From assembly GCA_964633725.1 (NCBI GenBank), contig CAZWHY010000011.1, forward strand, positions 16,250 to 80,249: DNA of 64,000 bases. Reading direction: 5' to 3'. The stretch is from Berkiella_A sp964633725 (GTDB lineage: Bacteria > Pseudomonadota > Gammaproteobacteria > Berkiellales > Berkiellaceae). Below the pieces are notes generated by a model. It saw only the letters and a list, made by a program, of their open reading frames with translations, was not told the origin of the DNA and did not search any database. Made by a program: the position numbers and the translations under genes. Below, piece by piece: positions 51,255-60,149 of the stretch; within the stretch, counting starts at the first letter, position 1, and each line of letters begins with the position of its first letter.

Positions 51255-53666
51255 TCAATCCGAATCAAAAGATATAATTACATCGGCGCTGCTACCTGTG
51301 CTGCCCGTTTGGGCTTCTAGGCTGATATTTTTACCCAAGACATACTGCACACCAAAGGTGTTGCTGGTATCTAAGAAACCTAAGCTGTAGTTCAAATATA
51401 ATCTATCAGATAGCTGTTTGCCCACGGTGAGTATTGTATCTTCTAAGCTATCGGTATTACCTTTGGATAAGCCAAAATGGTCTAATTTTAAGCGCTCCGC
51501 TAAATCAAACGTACTGCCTTTTTTGCCATTACCAAACATATTGGAAAGTTGAGACACGGCCTGAAATAACAACTCTGCTTGTGCACCAGAGGCTTCACTT
51601 TGAGGTTGGCCTAATATCAGGTAAGACATAATGTCCGCTTCTGGCATCGTCGGGTTAGAGAAAAACTTTACCGTTGGTTGGCTGATTTCACCAGATAGTT
51701 TTATGCCGACTTCAATGGGTTCTGAGGGCAAGGTAGACTTTTTACTGGCAATAGAAGGCATGATTTTTTGCTTGGCTTCGACTTCTATTAGCGGCTTATT
51801 CATCGGGCCGCCTGTAAAGTGCAGCTGACCATGAGTGAGCTCAAATACGCGACCTTGGAACTTATACTTTCCATTCACCAAGTTCAGTTTACCCTTTAGA
51901 GTCGGGATATTATCAGGCTTTTGTTGTAAATTGAGTTGCCCTGTAATTTGGCTAGTTAAGCCTTGATCTTTATAAAATATTTTGTCACCTAATACTATAT
52001 TCAAATCTTGGTAGATAGATTTGAATGTTTTCTTAGGCGCAACTTTTGGGGCGTTTTTTCTGATAATGACCACGTCACTAGAGCGAGTTGCCTTTTTAAT
52101 GTGTTTATGACGATTTATTTGAGCCTCTGGTACTAAAATGCTGCCCACCAGTTTAGGGATATTATCTATAAAAGATAGCGTTAAATGGGGGGACGCTTTA
52201 ATAAAATATTCTGGCGTATTACTGACAATAAGGTTTTGGCCTTTTAGATGCAGTGTCAAGCTAGGTTGAGGGCTGAGTTTTGCTGTACCTTGGACTGTGA
52301 AATTCCCGCCGTTACTCATTGAACCCGTACCATCAATGGTTATTTGTTGGTCTGTTTTTTTGAGTTTAATATCATTTAATATGACTGTGACACCATATTG
52401 TGGAATGGGGTAGTTTAGTTTTTTGAGGGTGGCGTTGCCTGTTATTTCCGGCTGTGCCATTGTTCCGTTAATTTTGATTGTGCCTGTCGCTTGACCTTGG
52501 GCTTTTGCTAAACCTGGTATAAACGCTTTCAGGCTTTCGATTTGGTTTATGTTAATATCAAATTGCCCATTTAAGTGAAAAGGGGCTTTGTGGTTCATCG
52601 TTAGGCCACCATATACTTTTTGACCTAATAGTTGTATATCAGAATGTAGCCGCCAATTGTCTTTATATGATATGCGAATCGTACCACTGCTTTTGGCAAT
52701 AGATTTTAAGCGGGGATCCTCTATTTTTGCATGAATGATTTTGGCTTGCCAGCTATTATCTTCCAATAGGCCTTTTATTTTAAAATCAAATGGTGTTTTA
52801 TTAGATTTGCCTTTTAATATAATATCATGATGGGTCAAAGAGCCTTGAAGACTTAAATGAATATTTTTGAAGTCATATTGATTATGCTGAAACGATTTTA
52901 CTTGAATAACGGCCGCTACTTGGTCTCTATGATCATCAATATCATCAATGAGTATAGATATATCACCATGAGAATGAACGTCGCTTAACGCATATATATT
53001 GGCTAGTTTTTCAGGCAACTTAAAATTCCAGTTCACATTGAGTTTTTGTGTATGCTGGGCATGCAAAAATCCGTAATAGCCTTCATAATCAATAGTATGA
53101 GTTTGTATTATGTTCGTGGATTGAAAATTGGAAATTTTAAAAAATTTAATATCTTGTGTTTGTTCAGGGAGATGAATTTTCGCTCGAAATATTTCTGCAT
53201 TATCAATTATAATTTCTAGGGGTAAATATTGGTTAATATCTTGTTGCAGTAGCTTGATATCTTTAGGGGCTGTGGCATTGGCTATTTCTGCTGAGTTTGT
53301 ATTTTGAGAAACAGTCGTGTTTGGGACTTTGATATTTAAGCCTGTGACTTTAAAATCCGTGATATGCAGCTTTTGATTCAGTATTTTGAGTGGCTCCCAA
53401 GATAAATTTAAATTATCACTTTGGATATGGTATTGCTCTACATCTAACGATAAGTTTTTAAACTGGAAGTTTCCTGCCAAATAACCTGAAAATTCTTTAA
53501 ACTCTATACTATAGGGTGTCAGTTCATTAATAAGATTTAACGTTGCAATACTGCCAGTATTGGTGAACAAACAAAACCCTACACAAGCCCCAATACCCAA
53601 AACAGTATAGCTGATTGATTTAACTAATTTTTTATATAAAAAAAGGGGCTCTACGTGTTTAACCAT
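51255..53666 (-). CDS. tamB: TamB-like translocation and assembly module inner-membrane subunit (short form)
   Basis: An 803-residue AsmA/TamB-type protein: an N-terminal membrane helix (SISYTVLGIGACVGFCLF), a long periplasmic beta-rich body, and a C-terminal DUF490 domain (about 470-803), recognisable by GQPQSEASGAQAELLFQAVS and by the ending IISFDSD. TamB bridges the periplasm from the inner membrane to TamA and moves lipids, and possibly proteins, to the outer membrane. Escherichia coli TamB is about 1260 residues; this one is much shorter, lacking part of the middle. It follows tamA by about 120 bases on the same strand and is last in the operon. It ends 13 bases from the convergent gene. 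Confidence 0.9.
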   Translation of the reverse strand: MVKHVEPLFLYKKLVKSISYTVLGIGACVGFCLFTNTGSIATLNLINELTPYSIEFKEFSGYLAGNFQFKNLSLDVEQYHIQSDNLNLSWEPLKILNQKLHITDFKVTGLNIKVPNTTVSQNTNSAEIANATAPKDIKLLQQDINQYLPLEIIIDNAEIFRAKIHLPEQTQDIKFFKISNFQSTNIIQTHTIDYEGYYGFLHAQHTQKLNVNWNFKLPEKLANIYALSDVHSHGDISILIDDIDDHRDQVAAVIQVKSFQHNQYDFKNIHLSLQGSLTHHDIILKGKSNKTPFDFKIKGLLEDNSWQAKIIHAKIEDPRLKSIAKSSGTIRISYKDNWRLHSDIQLLGQKVYGGLTMNHKAPFHLNGQFDININQIESLKAFIPGLAKAQGQATGTIKINGTMAQPEITGNATLKKLNYPIPQYGVTVILNDIKLKKTDQQITIDGTGSMSNGGNFTVQGTAKLSPQPSLTLHLKGQNLIVSNTPEYFIKASPHLTLSFIDNIPKLVGSILVPEAQINRHKHIKKATRSSDVVIIRKNAPKVAPKKTFKSIYQDLNIVLGDKIFYKDQGLTSQITGQLNLQQKPDNIPTLKGKLNLVNGKYKFQGRVFELTHGQLHFTGGPMNKPLIEVEAKQKIMPSIASKKSTLPSEPIEVGIKLSGEISQPTVKFFSNPTMPEADIMSYLILGQPQSEASGAQAELLFQAVSQLSNMFGNGKKGSTFDLAERLKLDHFGLSKGNTDSLEDTILTVGKQLSDRLYLNYSLGFLDTSNTFGVQYVLGKNISLEAQTGSTGSSADVIISFDSD

Positions 53667-53784
53667 TTTTCTGCCAGTCTAGTAAATCAGGATGTATTCT
53701 ACCGTGTATTGTGCTTATGTGGAAGCTATATAACCAATTGTTGAGAAAGTCGTTAATTATCAATAAGTTATGCTTTAGATTTCT

Positions 53785-55533
53785 TTAGACTTCCGGTCCA
53801 AATGTCGCATGTATACGCCAAGAATTAGCCGCATTGGTTAATGGCTTGGCGATAGAGAACTTAATTGGGCCAAAAGGTGTATCGTAGCTTAAACCAGCGC
53901 CCACACCCACTTGTAGGTTATCTGTGCTGTTTCTAAAGGCGTTACCGGTATCAACAAATACATGTGCTCCGAGAGGGGCTTTAATCGGTCTAGAGAATTC
54001 TAAGCTACTAATAAATAAATAAGCGCCACCCACAGGCTGCCGTATACCCTCTTTGTCGATTTCGGCAGGTAAACTTCTGTAGCCAAACCCACGAATACTG
54101 GTGTCACCACCTGCAAAAAAGCGTTGGGATAAAGGGACCTTGTCTTCAGTTTGTGGGGTGGTGGCACCTAGTTCAATGCGAAATAATGATTTTATATTAT
54201 TATCAAAAGTGTGTAACCAGCGATGCTGATAGTATATTTGCGCAAACGAGATATCACTGCCTATATTTTCTACGCTGCCTTTGACTCTGAAAATTCGTGT
54301 GCTGCCATTTTTAGGGTTGTTGGGGTTGTCTCGAATAGATTTCTTTAGCTCTAACATGGGGATTAATAGTTTATCTTTTCTTTTAGCATTTGTACTAAAA
54401 GAGACAGATTTTTCTTTTAAAAATGTTAAATCTAGTGTTCTTTCCCATCCATAGATGTCGCGTTTTTCACTGATCCCAAGTTCAAAGCTGTCTACGGGCT
54501 TGTCGCTATATTCATCTTCTATATATTCTGTATGTAGTGTAATTTTGTCAGAGTAGGGTCGTTTACCCGGAATGATATAATTGGCTTCAATTTTTTGGAA
54601 TATTTGTGATAATTGCACTTCTGTTTGAAATTTATGTCCACTTGAATTAACACGACGCCTTAAATAACCGGCTTTTCCTCGGGCACCGGTGTCCGTGCCA
54701 TACCCTAGACCAAATATATAATGATTGGGTTTGTTGTCTTGGAGCTCAACTAATATGGGGACACGAAATTGGTCATGATTGGGGTGTGATTGAACGTTGA
54801 CTTGGCTAAAGTAGTCACTTTTTCGTAAGCGATCTTCTAATAGGACTAATTCTTGTGCTGAAAAAGGATCGTTGATATTATAGGTCACATAGCGATTGAG
54901 CAGGCAATGGCTTAACTGGCTATCGGTAAAAGTGGTTTGCTCGAAAAAATATATATCTCGTGTATCCAACACAAGGTATATGGAAGCTTGTTGTGAGTCT
55001 ACATCAACCTCTACACGATGCTCCGTAAATTCAGCCGAAAGAAAGCCGGATAATATGGCTTGGCCTAAAATATTTTTTTTGCCCGCCTCATAAGTTTCAT
55101 GTGAAAATACATCGCCTATTTCTAGTGGGAACTTTTGGATCTGTTTTATGATTTGAGGATTGTTTTTTCCCGTCCCCTCTAAATGGATATGAATATCCTG
55201 AATAACGACCGGTTGGCCTTGTTGTATGTCAAAAACAACACGCCAGGTGTTGTTCTCAAAATGTTTATGACTGAGAATAATAGGATTGTAATAGCCATAA
55301 GGTTGTAGTGCAAGGGCAATTTCTTCTTCGGCGCGGTCTATATAAACATCCATCAGTGATGGGCTGATAAGAGGGTCGCCACGTAAATAAAACAAACTCA
55401 GGTCAGATTTGACTTCTTCCTCTAAGACGTCAGAAATACCTGTTGTTTCTACTTTGATTTGCATAGGCGCCATAGCCCCAGAAATAGTATGTGGTGCAAT
55501 CAGCAGCAAAGCAAGCAAGTATTTTGATATCAT
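53785..55533 (-). CDS. tamA: TamA-like Omp85-family outer-membrane protein
   Basis: A 582-residue outer-membrane protein with a signal peptide (ISKYLLALLLIAPHTISGAMA), about three POTRA domains (residues 25-270) and a 16-stranded beta-barrel. Barrel features include RFFAGGDTSIRGFGYRS (the conserved R-G-(F/Y) loop-6 motif) and the ending WRIHATFGPEV. It is the partner of TamB in outer-membrane assembly or lipid transfer. It overlaps the ABC ATPase gene by one base (a TAATG junction), so its translation is coupled to that gene, an unusual neighbour. The length is normal for TamA. Confidence 0.93.
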   Translation of the reverse strand: MISKYLLALLLIAPHTISGAMAPMQIKVETTGISDVLEEEVKSDLSLFYLRGDPLISPSLMDVYIDRAEEEIALALQPYGYYNPIILSHKHFENNTWRVVFDIQQGQPVVIQDIHIHLEGTGKNNPQIIKQIQKFPLEIGDVFSHETYEAGKKNILGQAILSGFLSAEFTEHRVEVDVDSQQASIYLVLDTRDIYFFEQTTFTDSQLSHCLLNRYVTYNINDPFSAQELVLLEDRLRKSDYFSQVNVQSHPNHDQFRVPILVELQDNKPNHYIFGLGYGTDTGARGKAGYLRRRVNSSGHKFQTEVQLSQIFQKIEANYIIPGKRPYSDKITLHTEYIEDEYSDKPVDSFELGISEKRDIYGWERTLDLTFLKEKSVSFSTNAKRKDKLLIPMLELKKSIRDNPNNPKNGSTRIFRVKGSVENIGSDISFAQIYYQHRWLHTFDNNIKSLFRIELGATTPQTEDKVPLSQRFFAGGDTSIRGFGYRSLPAEIDKEGIRQPVGGAYLFISSLEFSRPIKAPLGAHVFVDTGNAFRNSTDNLQVGVGAGLSYDTPFGPIKFSIAKPLTNAANSWRIHATFGPEV

Positions 55534-56843
55534 TATTTTGGGTTTTCCAAACTGAGAATGCCTCTATCATAATCATAAGCAAAAATTTCTGCATATCGAG
55601 CCCAATCAATCATCACCGTGAGTACACGCTCGGCTTCCCCTGCTGTCAAATAGGCTTCTAGCTCGCTTAAGAAAACATCTTCAAACTCTCTGTTATTGGG
55701 TCTTTGTTCTAGTCTCCTGCGAATATGTTTGGCCAAAGGCACATGTGTTTCAAGTTGTTTGGCAAATAGTTTTTTGCGCTCCAGCATATCGGCTTCTGCA
55801 AAGACTTTACCTGCTGCGGTTAAGCTAATATCCCCTTTGGACACGGTGGCAAAATTTAGAATTTCAAGCGCTTCTGTTAATTGAAATAAGTGATCAGCCT
55901 CTAGGTGTAAATCATCGGCTAGTGGCGGTAAGTCAATAACATCTTCTGTTATTTGTTCCAGCGTATCCACTAGTCCTGTTAGCTCTGAAATGCTGGCATC
56001 TGGTAACCTATGCCCCAAATCCATTGCTTTATAATCGGTTCCTGCATCTTCTAGGCGGACATTGTCTCGCTCGCTAGTTGTCATCAGCGTGTATATATCA
56101 TCTACCAGCTTTCTGGTATGGAAATCTTTTGGATTTCTAGGGATGGGAGAAGTGGGCTTTAGTTCAGCACGAATGTGTCCTGGGTCACTCGCAAAAATAA
56201 TAATCCGATCGGCAATTTGTGCGGCTTCTTCAATATTATGGGTCACAAATAAAATACCCTTGGTGCGGGTTTTTTTGCTGAGCCACAAATCTAATAAGTC
56301 GCCTCTTAGATTTTCTGCGGTAAGTACATCTAATGCTGAAAAAGGTTCATCCATGAGTAACAATTCTGGTTCAACAACCAAGGCTCTAGCAAAACCAACA
56401 CGTTGTTTCATACCGCCAGATAGTTCTTTGGGATAAGCAGATTCAAATCCATCTAATCCGATATTATCAATCGCTTTTAGGGCTCGAGTGCGCCTTTCGG
56501 TTCTCTCCACGCCCAGTGCTTCTAAGCCTAGCTCCACATTTTGTAACACCGTCAGCCAAGGCATTAAAGCAAAGCTTTGAAAGACCATGGCTATGCCTTG
56601 TACGGGTTCAACCACAGGTTGTTCATTATAAATGACTTGGCCACTAGTGGGATTGATTAGCCCGGCAATAATACGCAAAAGCGTGGATTTGCCGGAGCCA
56701 GATTTGCCCAATAGCGCGATAATTTCATTTTCATGCATTTCAAAATTAACATCATCTAAAACAACCAACTCTTGGTTTTCCGATGATCTAAAGGTCTTGC
56801 GAACATTTTTGACTTCAAAAATAATGTTTTTTTTATTTGTCAT
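55533..56843 (-). CDS. NitT/TauT-type ABC transporter ATP-binding protein with extra C-terminal domain
   Basis: A 436-residue ATPase. The N-terminal 245 residues have Walker A (GKSGSGKST), the Q-loop, the ABC signature LSGGMKQRVG and Walker B (LLLMDEPFSALD); they belong to the nitrate/sulfonate/taurine group. Residues from about 285 to 430 form an additional all-helical domain of the AAA-associated type found on a subset of these ATPases, perhaps regulatory. It lies two bases after the permease gene. No substrate-binding protein is encoded nearby, so the ligand is unknown. It is between a permease and tamA, all reverse strand, in one operon. Confidence 0.92.
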   Translation of the reverse strand: MTNKKNIIFEVKNVRKTFRSSENQELVVLDDVNFEMHENEIIALLGKSGSGKSTLLRIIAGLINPTSGQVIYNEQPVVEPVQGIAMVFQSFALMPWLTVLQNVELGLEALGVERTERRTRALKAIDNIGLDGFESAYPKELSGGMKQRVGFARALVVEPELLLMDEPFSALDVLTAENLRGDLLDLWLSKKTRTKGILFVTHNIEEAAQIADRIIIFASDPGHIRAELKPTSPIPRNPKDFHTRKLVDDIYTLMTTSERDNVRLEDAGTDYKAMDLGHRLPDASISELTGLVDTLEQITEDVIDLPPLADDLHLEADHLFQLTEALEILNFATVSKGDISLTAAGKVFAEADMLERKKLFAKQLETHVPLAKHIRRRLEQRPNNREFEDVFLSELEAYLTAGEAERVLTVMIDWARYAEIFAYDYDRGILSLENPK

Positions 56844-56845
56844 TA

Positions 56846-58588
56846 TTAACCTACATTATAACGTTGTTCGGATAGCATGTAGAGTTTATGCCAGATAAGT
56901 CTGTTTAATACGATGACATAAACACACATCACAGAGATCCCTAAGGCAATACGAGGGAAATCACCCGTTGTTGTAAATTCAGCAATATATCCGCCGATAC
57001 CGGCAGCATGTAGTGTGGTTTGTTGCCATTCAACCACATCGGCCACGATACTGGCATTCCAGCAGCCACCAGCGGCTGTCATGGCACCTGTCACATAATA
57101 AGGGAAAATAGCCGGCAGAATAATTTTTCGCCACCAGAGCCAGCCTTTGACCCCGTAGTTTTTAGCGACTAGTCTATATTCTATCGGGATAGCGGTTGTG
57201 CCTGCGATAACATTGAATAAAATATACCACTGTGTTCCCAAAATCATCAAAGGTGCAGTCCAAATATCGACATTGAGCTTATAAGTCACAATCAGCATAA
57301 ATAGCACAGGATAAACTAAATTTGCCGGGAAAGCGGCTAAAAATTGAGCCAAGGGCTGTACCGCTTTGGTTAGTCTAGGATTGAGCCCAATCCAAACGCC
57401 GATAGGCACCCAAAATAAAGAGCACAATATAATTAATATAGTAACTTTGATGGTGGTAATAAAACCTAGTCTAAATACTTCGATAACTTCATGTAGGCTC
57501 AATTCTGTATAGATAAAACGTATTAGTAAAAAACTTGATCCTAAGATGCTCAGCAATAATAATGTATTCCAAAATGTAATGGCTGTCCAGGATAGGGCTT
57601 GTTTTACTTTAGGTGAAATATGGGTTGGGCGTATTTTTGCTTTCGGTTTACGAATAGTCATCAGATCGCGTATACGCTGCATTAACACACCAAGCCATTG
57701 GGTAATATGTGAGCGCTGAATCAAAGTTAAAAACCAAGTACCAGTGGATTCTATTTCTAGGTTAGGCTCTAGCTTGAATTTTTCTGACCAAGAAATCAGT
57801 GGGCGAAAGATTAACTGATCATATATCAGAATGACTAAAAACATGGTTAAAATCACATAGCCAATGGCCGTATAGTCTGATTGCTGGGAAGCCATCATTA
57901 TATAAGAACCCAGCCCGGGTAGCATGATATTTTGGTTATTAACCGATATGGCCTCAGAGGCAACGACAAAGAACCAACCGGCAGACAAAGACATCATCAT
58001 GTTCCAGATTAAGCTGGGTGTGGCAAAGGGTACTTCCAGGCGCCAGAATCTTTGCCATGCGCTTAAATGGAACATTTGAGTGGCTTCATTGAGCTCTTTG
58101 GGGATAGTCTTAAGTGATTGGTAGAAACTAAGTGCCATATTCCAAACTTGTGAGGTGAAGATCACAAATATTGCGGCACACTCTGGGCCTAATCGGCTGC
58201 CAGGGAATAAATAAATAAAGGCCAAAATACTAATAGACAAAAACCCTAGAATAGGCACCGACTGCATAATATCAATAAAAGGCAATATAAATTTTTCGGC
58301 TCTCTTATTTTTAGCGGCCAAAGTTGCAACCGTAAACGTAAATAGCAAAGAGAAAAATAAAGCGATAGCCATACGAATCACTGTGCTGATAGCATATTGG
58401 GGTAACATGCGGGGATCGAGTGAGATGGGAATAGACTCACCCAGTTGATAGGGGGCAGTCATACGCTGAGCGCCCCAAGAGAGTGCTATAAATAAGCCAA
58501 ACAACAGCAGTAGGATAATGATGTCCCATTGATTGAAGAAAAAACTGGTTTTTTGCTGCGGCTGGGCATAATATTGTTTTTTTGCCAT
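56846..58588 (-). CDS. Double-domain NitT/TauT-type ABC permease
   Basis: A 580-residue inner-membrane protein made of two fused permease halves. Each has about six helices and an EAA-type cytoplasmic loop: the first near NEATQMFHLSAWQRFWRLEVP, the second near LVAKNYGVKGWLWWRKIILP. A linker of about 60 residues with basic stretches joins them. One chain can thus form the whole membrane part. Transporters of this family usually take up nitrate, sulfonates, bicarbonate or related small anions, but fused forms of this size are mostly uncharacterised. It is the first gene in the operon with its ATPase and tamAB. A dyad-symmetric site lies in its upstream region. Confidence 0.9.
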   Translation of the reverse strand: MAKKQYYAQPQQKTSFFFNQWDIIILLLLFGLFIALSWGAQRMTAPYQLGESIPISLDPRMLPQYAISTVIRMAIALFFSLLFTFTVATLAAKNKRAEKFILPFIDIMQSVPILGFLSISILAFIYLFPGSRLGPECAAIFVIFTSQVWNMALSFYQSLKTIPKELNEATQMFHLSAWQRFWRLEVPFATPSLIWNMMMSLSAGWFFVVASEAISVNNQNIMLPGLGSYIMMASQQSDYTAIGYVILTMFLVILIYDQLIFRPLISWSEKFKLEPNLEIESTGTWFLTLIQRSHITQWLGVLMQRIRDLMTIRKPKAKIRPTHISPKVKQALSWTAITFWNTLLLLSILGSSFLLIRFIYTELSLHEVIEVFRLGFITTIKVTILIILCSLFWVPIGVWIGLNPRLTKAVQPLAQFLAAFPANLVYPVLFMLIVTYKLNVDIWTAPLMILGTQWYILFNVIAGTTAIPIEYRLVAKNYGVKGWLWWRKIILPAIFPYYVTGAMTAAGGCWNASIVADVVEWQQTTLHAAGIGGYIAEFTTTGDFPRIALGISVMCVYVIVLNRLIWHKLYMLSEQRYNVG

Positions 58589-58620
58589 GACCCTATTCCA
58601 TCTCTATTTTTGCTGTGTAT

Positions 58621-58656
58621 ATTCTGAGATATGTTAATTAAATAACATTTCAGAAT
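58621..58656. promoter_or_regulatory. Dyad-symmetric site upstream of the ABC-tamAB operon
   Basis: Nested inverted repeats: outer arms ATTCTGA and TCAGAAT, inner arms ATGTTA and TAACAT, centred near 58639. It lies 33 bases before the permease start codon, where an operator or 5' UTR hairpin would act. Symmetry is plain; function is inferred. Confidence 0.55.
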
Positions 58657-58863
58657 GGGTTGTTAAATTATTTTGTATTTTACCCTGAATTTTAACGGGG
58701 ACTGGATGTTCTGTCGATTGAAATCTGCTGCTATAGCGGATTATATAATGTTTAGCGTTTTAGCTGTTAGTGCATTTGATAATACTTAGCGGATACCGCT
58801 GGGTGTCAACTTTCTAACATGTTTATTGGAACACGTAATTTTTGATACGTAAGGTAATTTTGA

Positions 58864-60117
58864 GTGAATTTAAGATACTTATCTTTGATGGCCCCGATTA
58901 CGAGTATTATGTTGCTCGTGCTGGGCAGTGGTTTTTATACAACGTTTACCTCTGTTCAGCTGCAAAGATATGATGTAGCTAACTGGTTAGTTGGTTGTGT
59001 TTCATCTGCTTATTTTTCAGGTTTAGTGATTAGTGCATTTCGATCTCAACACTTTATTTTCCGAGTGGGGCATATTCGTGCTTTTTCAACGTTTGCTGCT
59101 CTCATTGCTGTAACGACTTTGATTCAGGGATTAATTTTTTCACCGACGCTTTGGGTCGTCATTCGTTTTATCAGTGGGTATTGTTTGGCGGGTTTATGTA
59201 TTGTCATTGAAAGCTGGTTATTGGCAGGGAGCCAAGCAGATAATCGTGGGACAATTTTAGCTATCTATATGGTAGCTTATTATTTGGCTCAGGCATTGGG
59301 TCAGCTTTTTATGAAGATACCTTATGCTTCTGATTTGGTCGCGTACTGTATTATTGCTATTTGCTCTGCATTATCGTTATTGCCTGTTGCGATGACACAT
59401 TTTAGAGCGCCTAGCCCAGAAGAGCCCAGTATTTTATCTTTTAAATATTTGTTTAAAAAATCACCTTTGGGGGTGATAGGCAGTGCTTTGGCAGGTATGT
59501 TATTGGGACCCTTGTATACTTTAGTACCTGTATATTTACAGCAAAATGCTAAGCCAGATAATGAAGTCGCTTGGGTTATGATGGCGATGATCTTAGGCGG
59601 GACAGTATTACAATACCCCATTGGACGTATATCAGATAAAGTCGATAGACGCAAAGTCATGTTGGGGATGAGTCTGGTATGTATTATTGCTTTTGCATTA
59701 TTTATTCCTGATGTTTATTCAACTTCTTGGTTGATGGGCTTAGGTGTATTAATGGGCGCCGGGGCTTTTATTATTTATCCTTTGTCCACTAGCTATACAA
59801 TTGATCATGTGCTGCCGAATGAAATGGTGTCGGCTATTTCGACATTATTATTATCTTATGGTGTGGGTTCAACTATCGGCCCATTGTTGCCATCCATACT
59901 AATGGATTGGGTTGGACCGAATGGGCTTTGTTATTATTTATTAGGTGTATCTATTATTTTATTTGGGTGGATATTGTACTGTATAATGACAGGTCCTAAA
60001 TATAAAGAAGAAGAACGCTCACACTTTGTTTCTTTTCCACGAACAACACCTAATGCGTTGCCCACAGAAGCGCAAATTGAAACAGAGAATGAAGTTGAAA
60101 ATGAAACGGCGTCGTAG
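58864..60117 (+). CDS. Major facilitator superfamily transporter
   Basis: A 417-residue protein with 12 predicted membrane helices and the MFS signature loop between helices 8 and 9 region (GRISDKVDRRKVMLGMS). The shape is of the YcaD/UMF1-like branch, whose substrates are mostly unknown. The C-terminal tail is Glu/Asn-rich. The start is a GTG at 58864 with an AAGGT ribosome site. It lies 32 bases before pabB on the same strand, so cotranscription is likely; a link to folate or aromatic-amine export would be only a guess. Divergent from the ABC operon. Confidence 0.88.
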   Translation: MNLRYLSLMAPITSIMLLVLGSGFYTTFTSVQLQRYDVANWLVGCVSSAYFSGLVISAFRSQHFIFRVGHIRAFSTFAALIAVTTLIQGLIFSPTLWVVIRFISGYCLAGLCIVIESWLLAGSQADNRGTILAIYMVAYYLAQALGQLFMKIPYASDLVAYCIIAICSALSLLPVAMTHFRAPSPEEPSILSFKYLFKKSPLGVIGSALAGMLLGPLYTLVPVYLQQNAKPDNEVAWVMMAMILGGTVLQYPIGRISDKVDRRKVMLGMSLVCIIAFALFIPDVYSTSWLMGLGVLMGAGAFIIYPLSTSYTIDHVLPNEMVSAISTLLLSYGVGSTIGPLLPSILMDWVGPNGLCYYLLGVSIILFGWILYCIMTGPKYKEEERSHFVSFPRTTPNALPTEAQIETENEVENETAS

Positions 60118-60149
60118 ATGGTATTTAATGTATATAGAAGAAGTATCAG

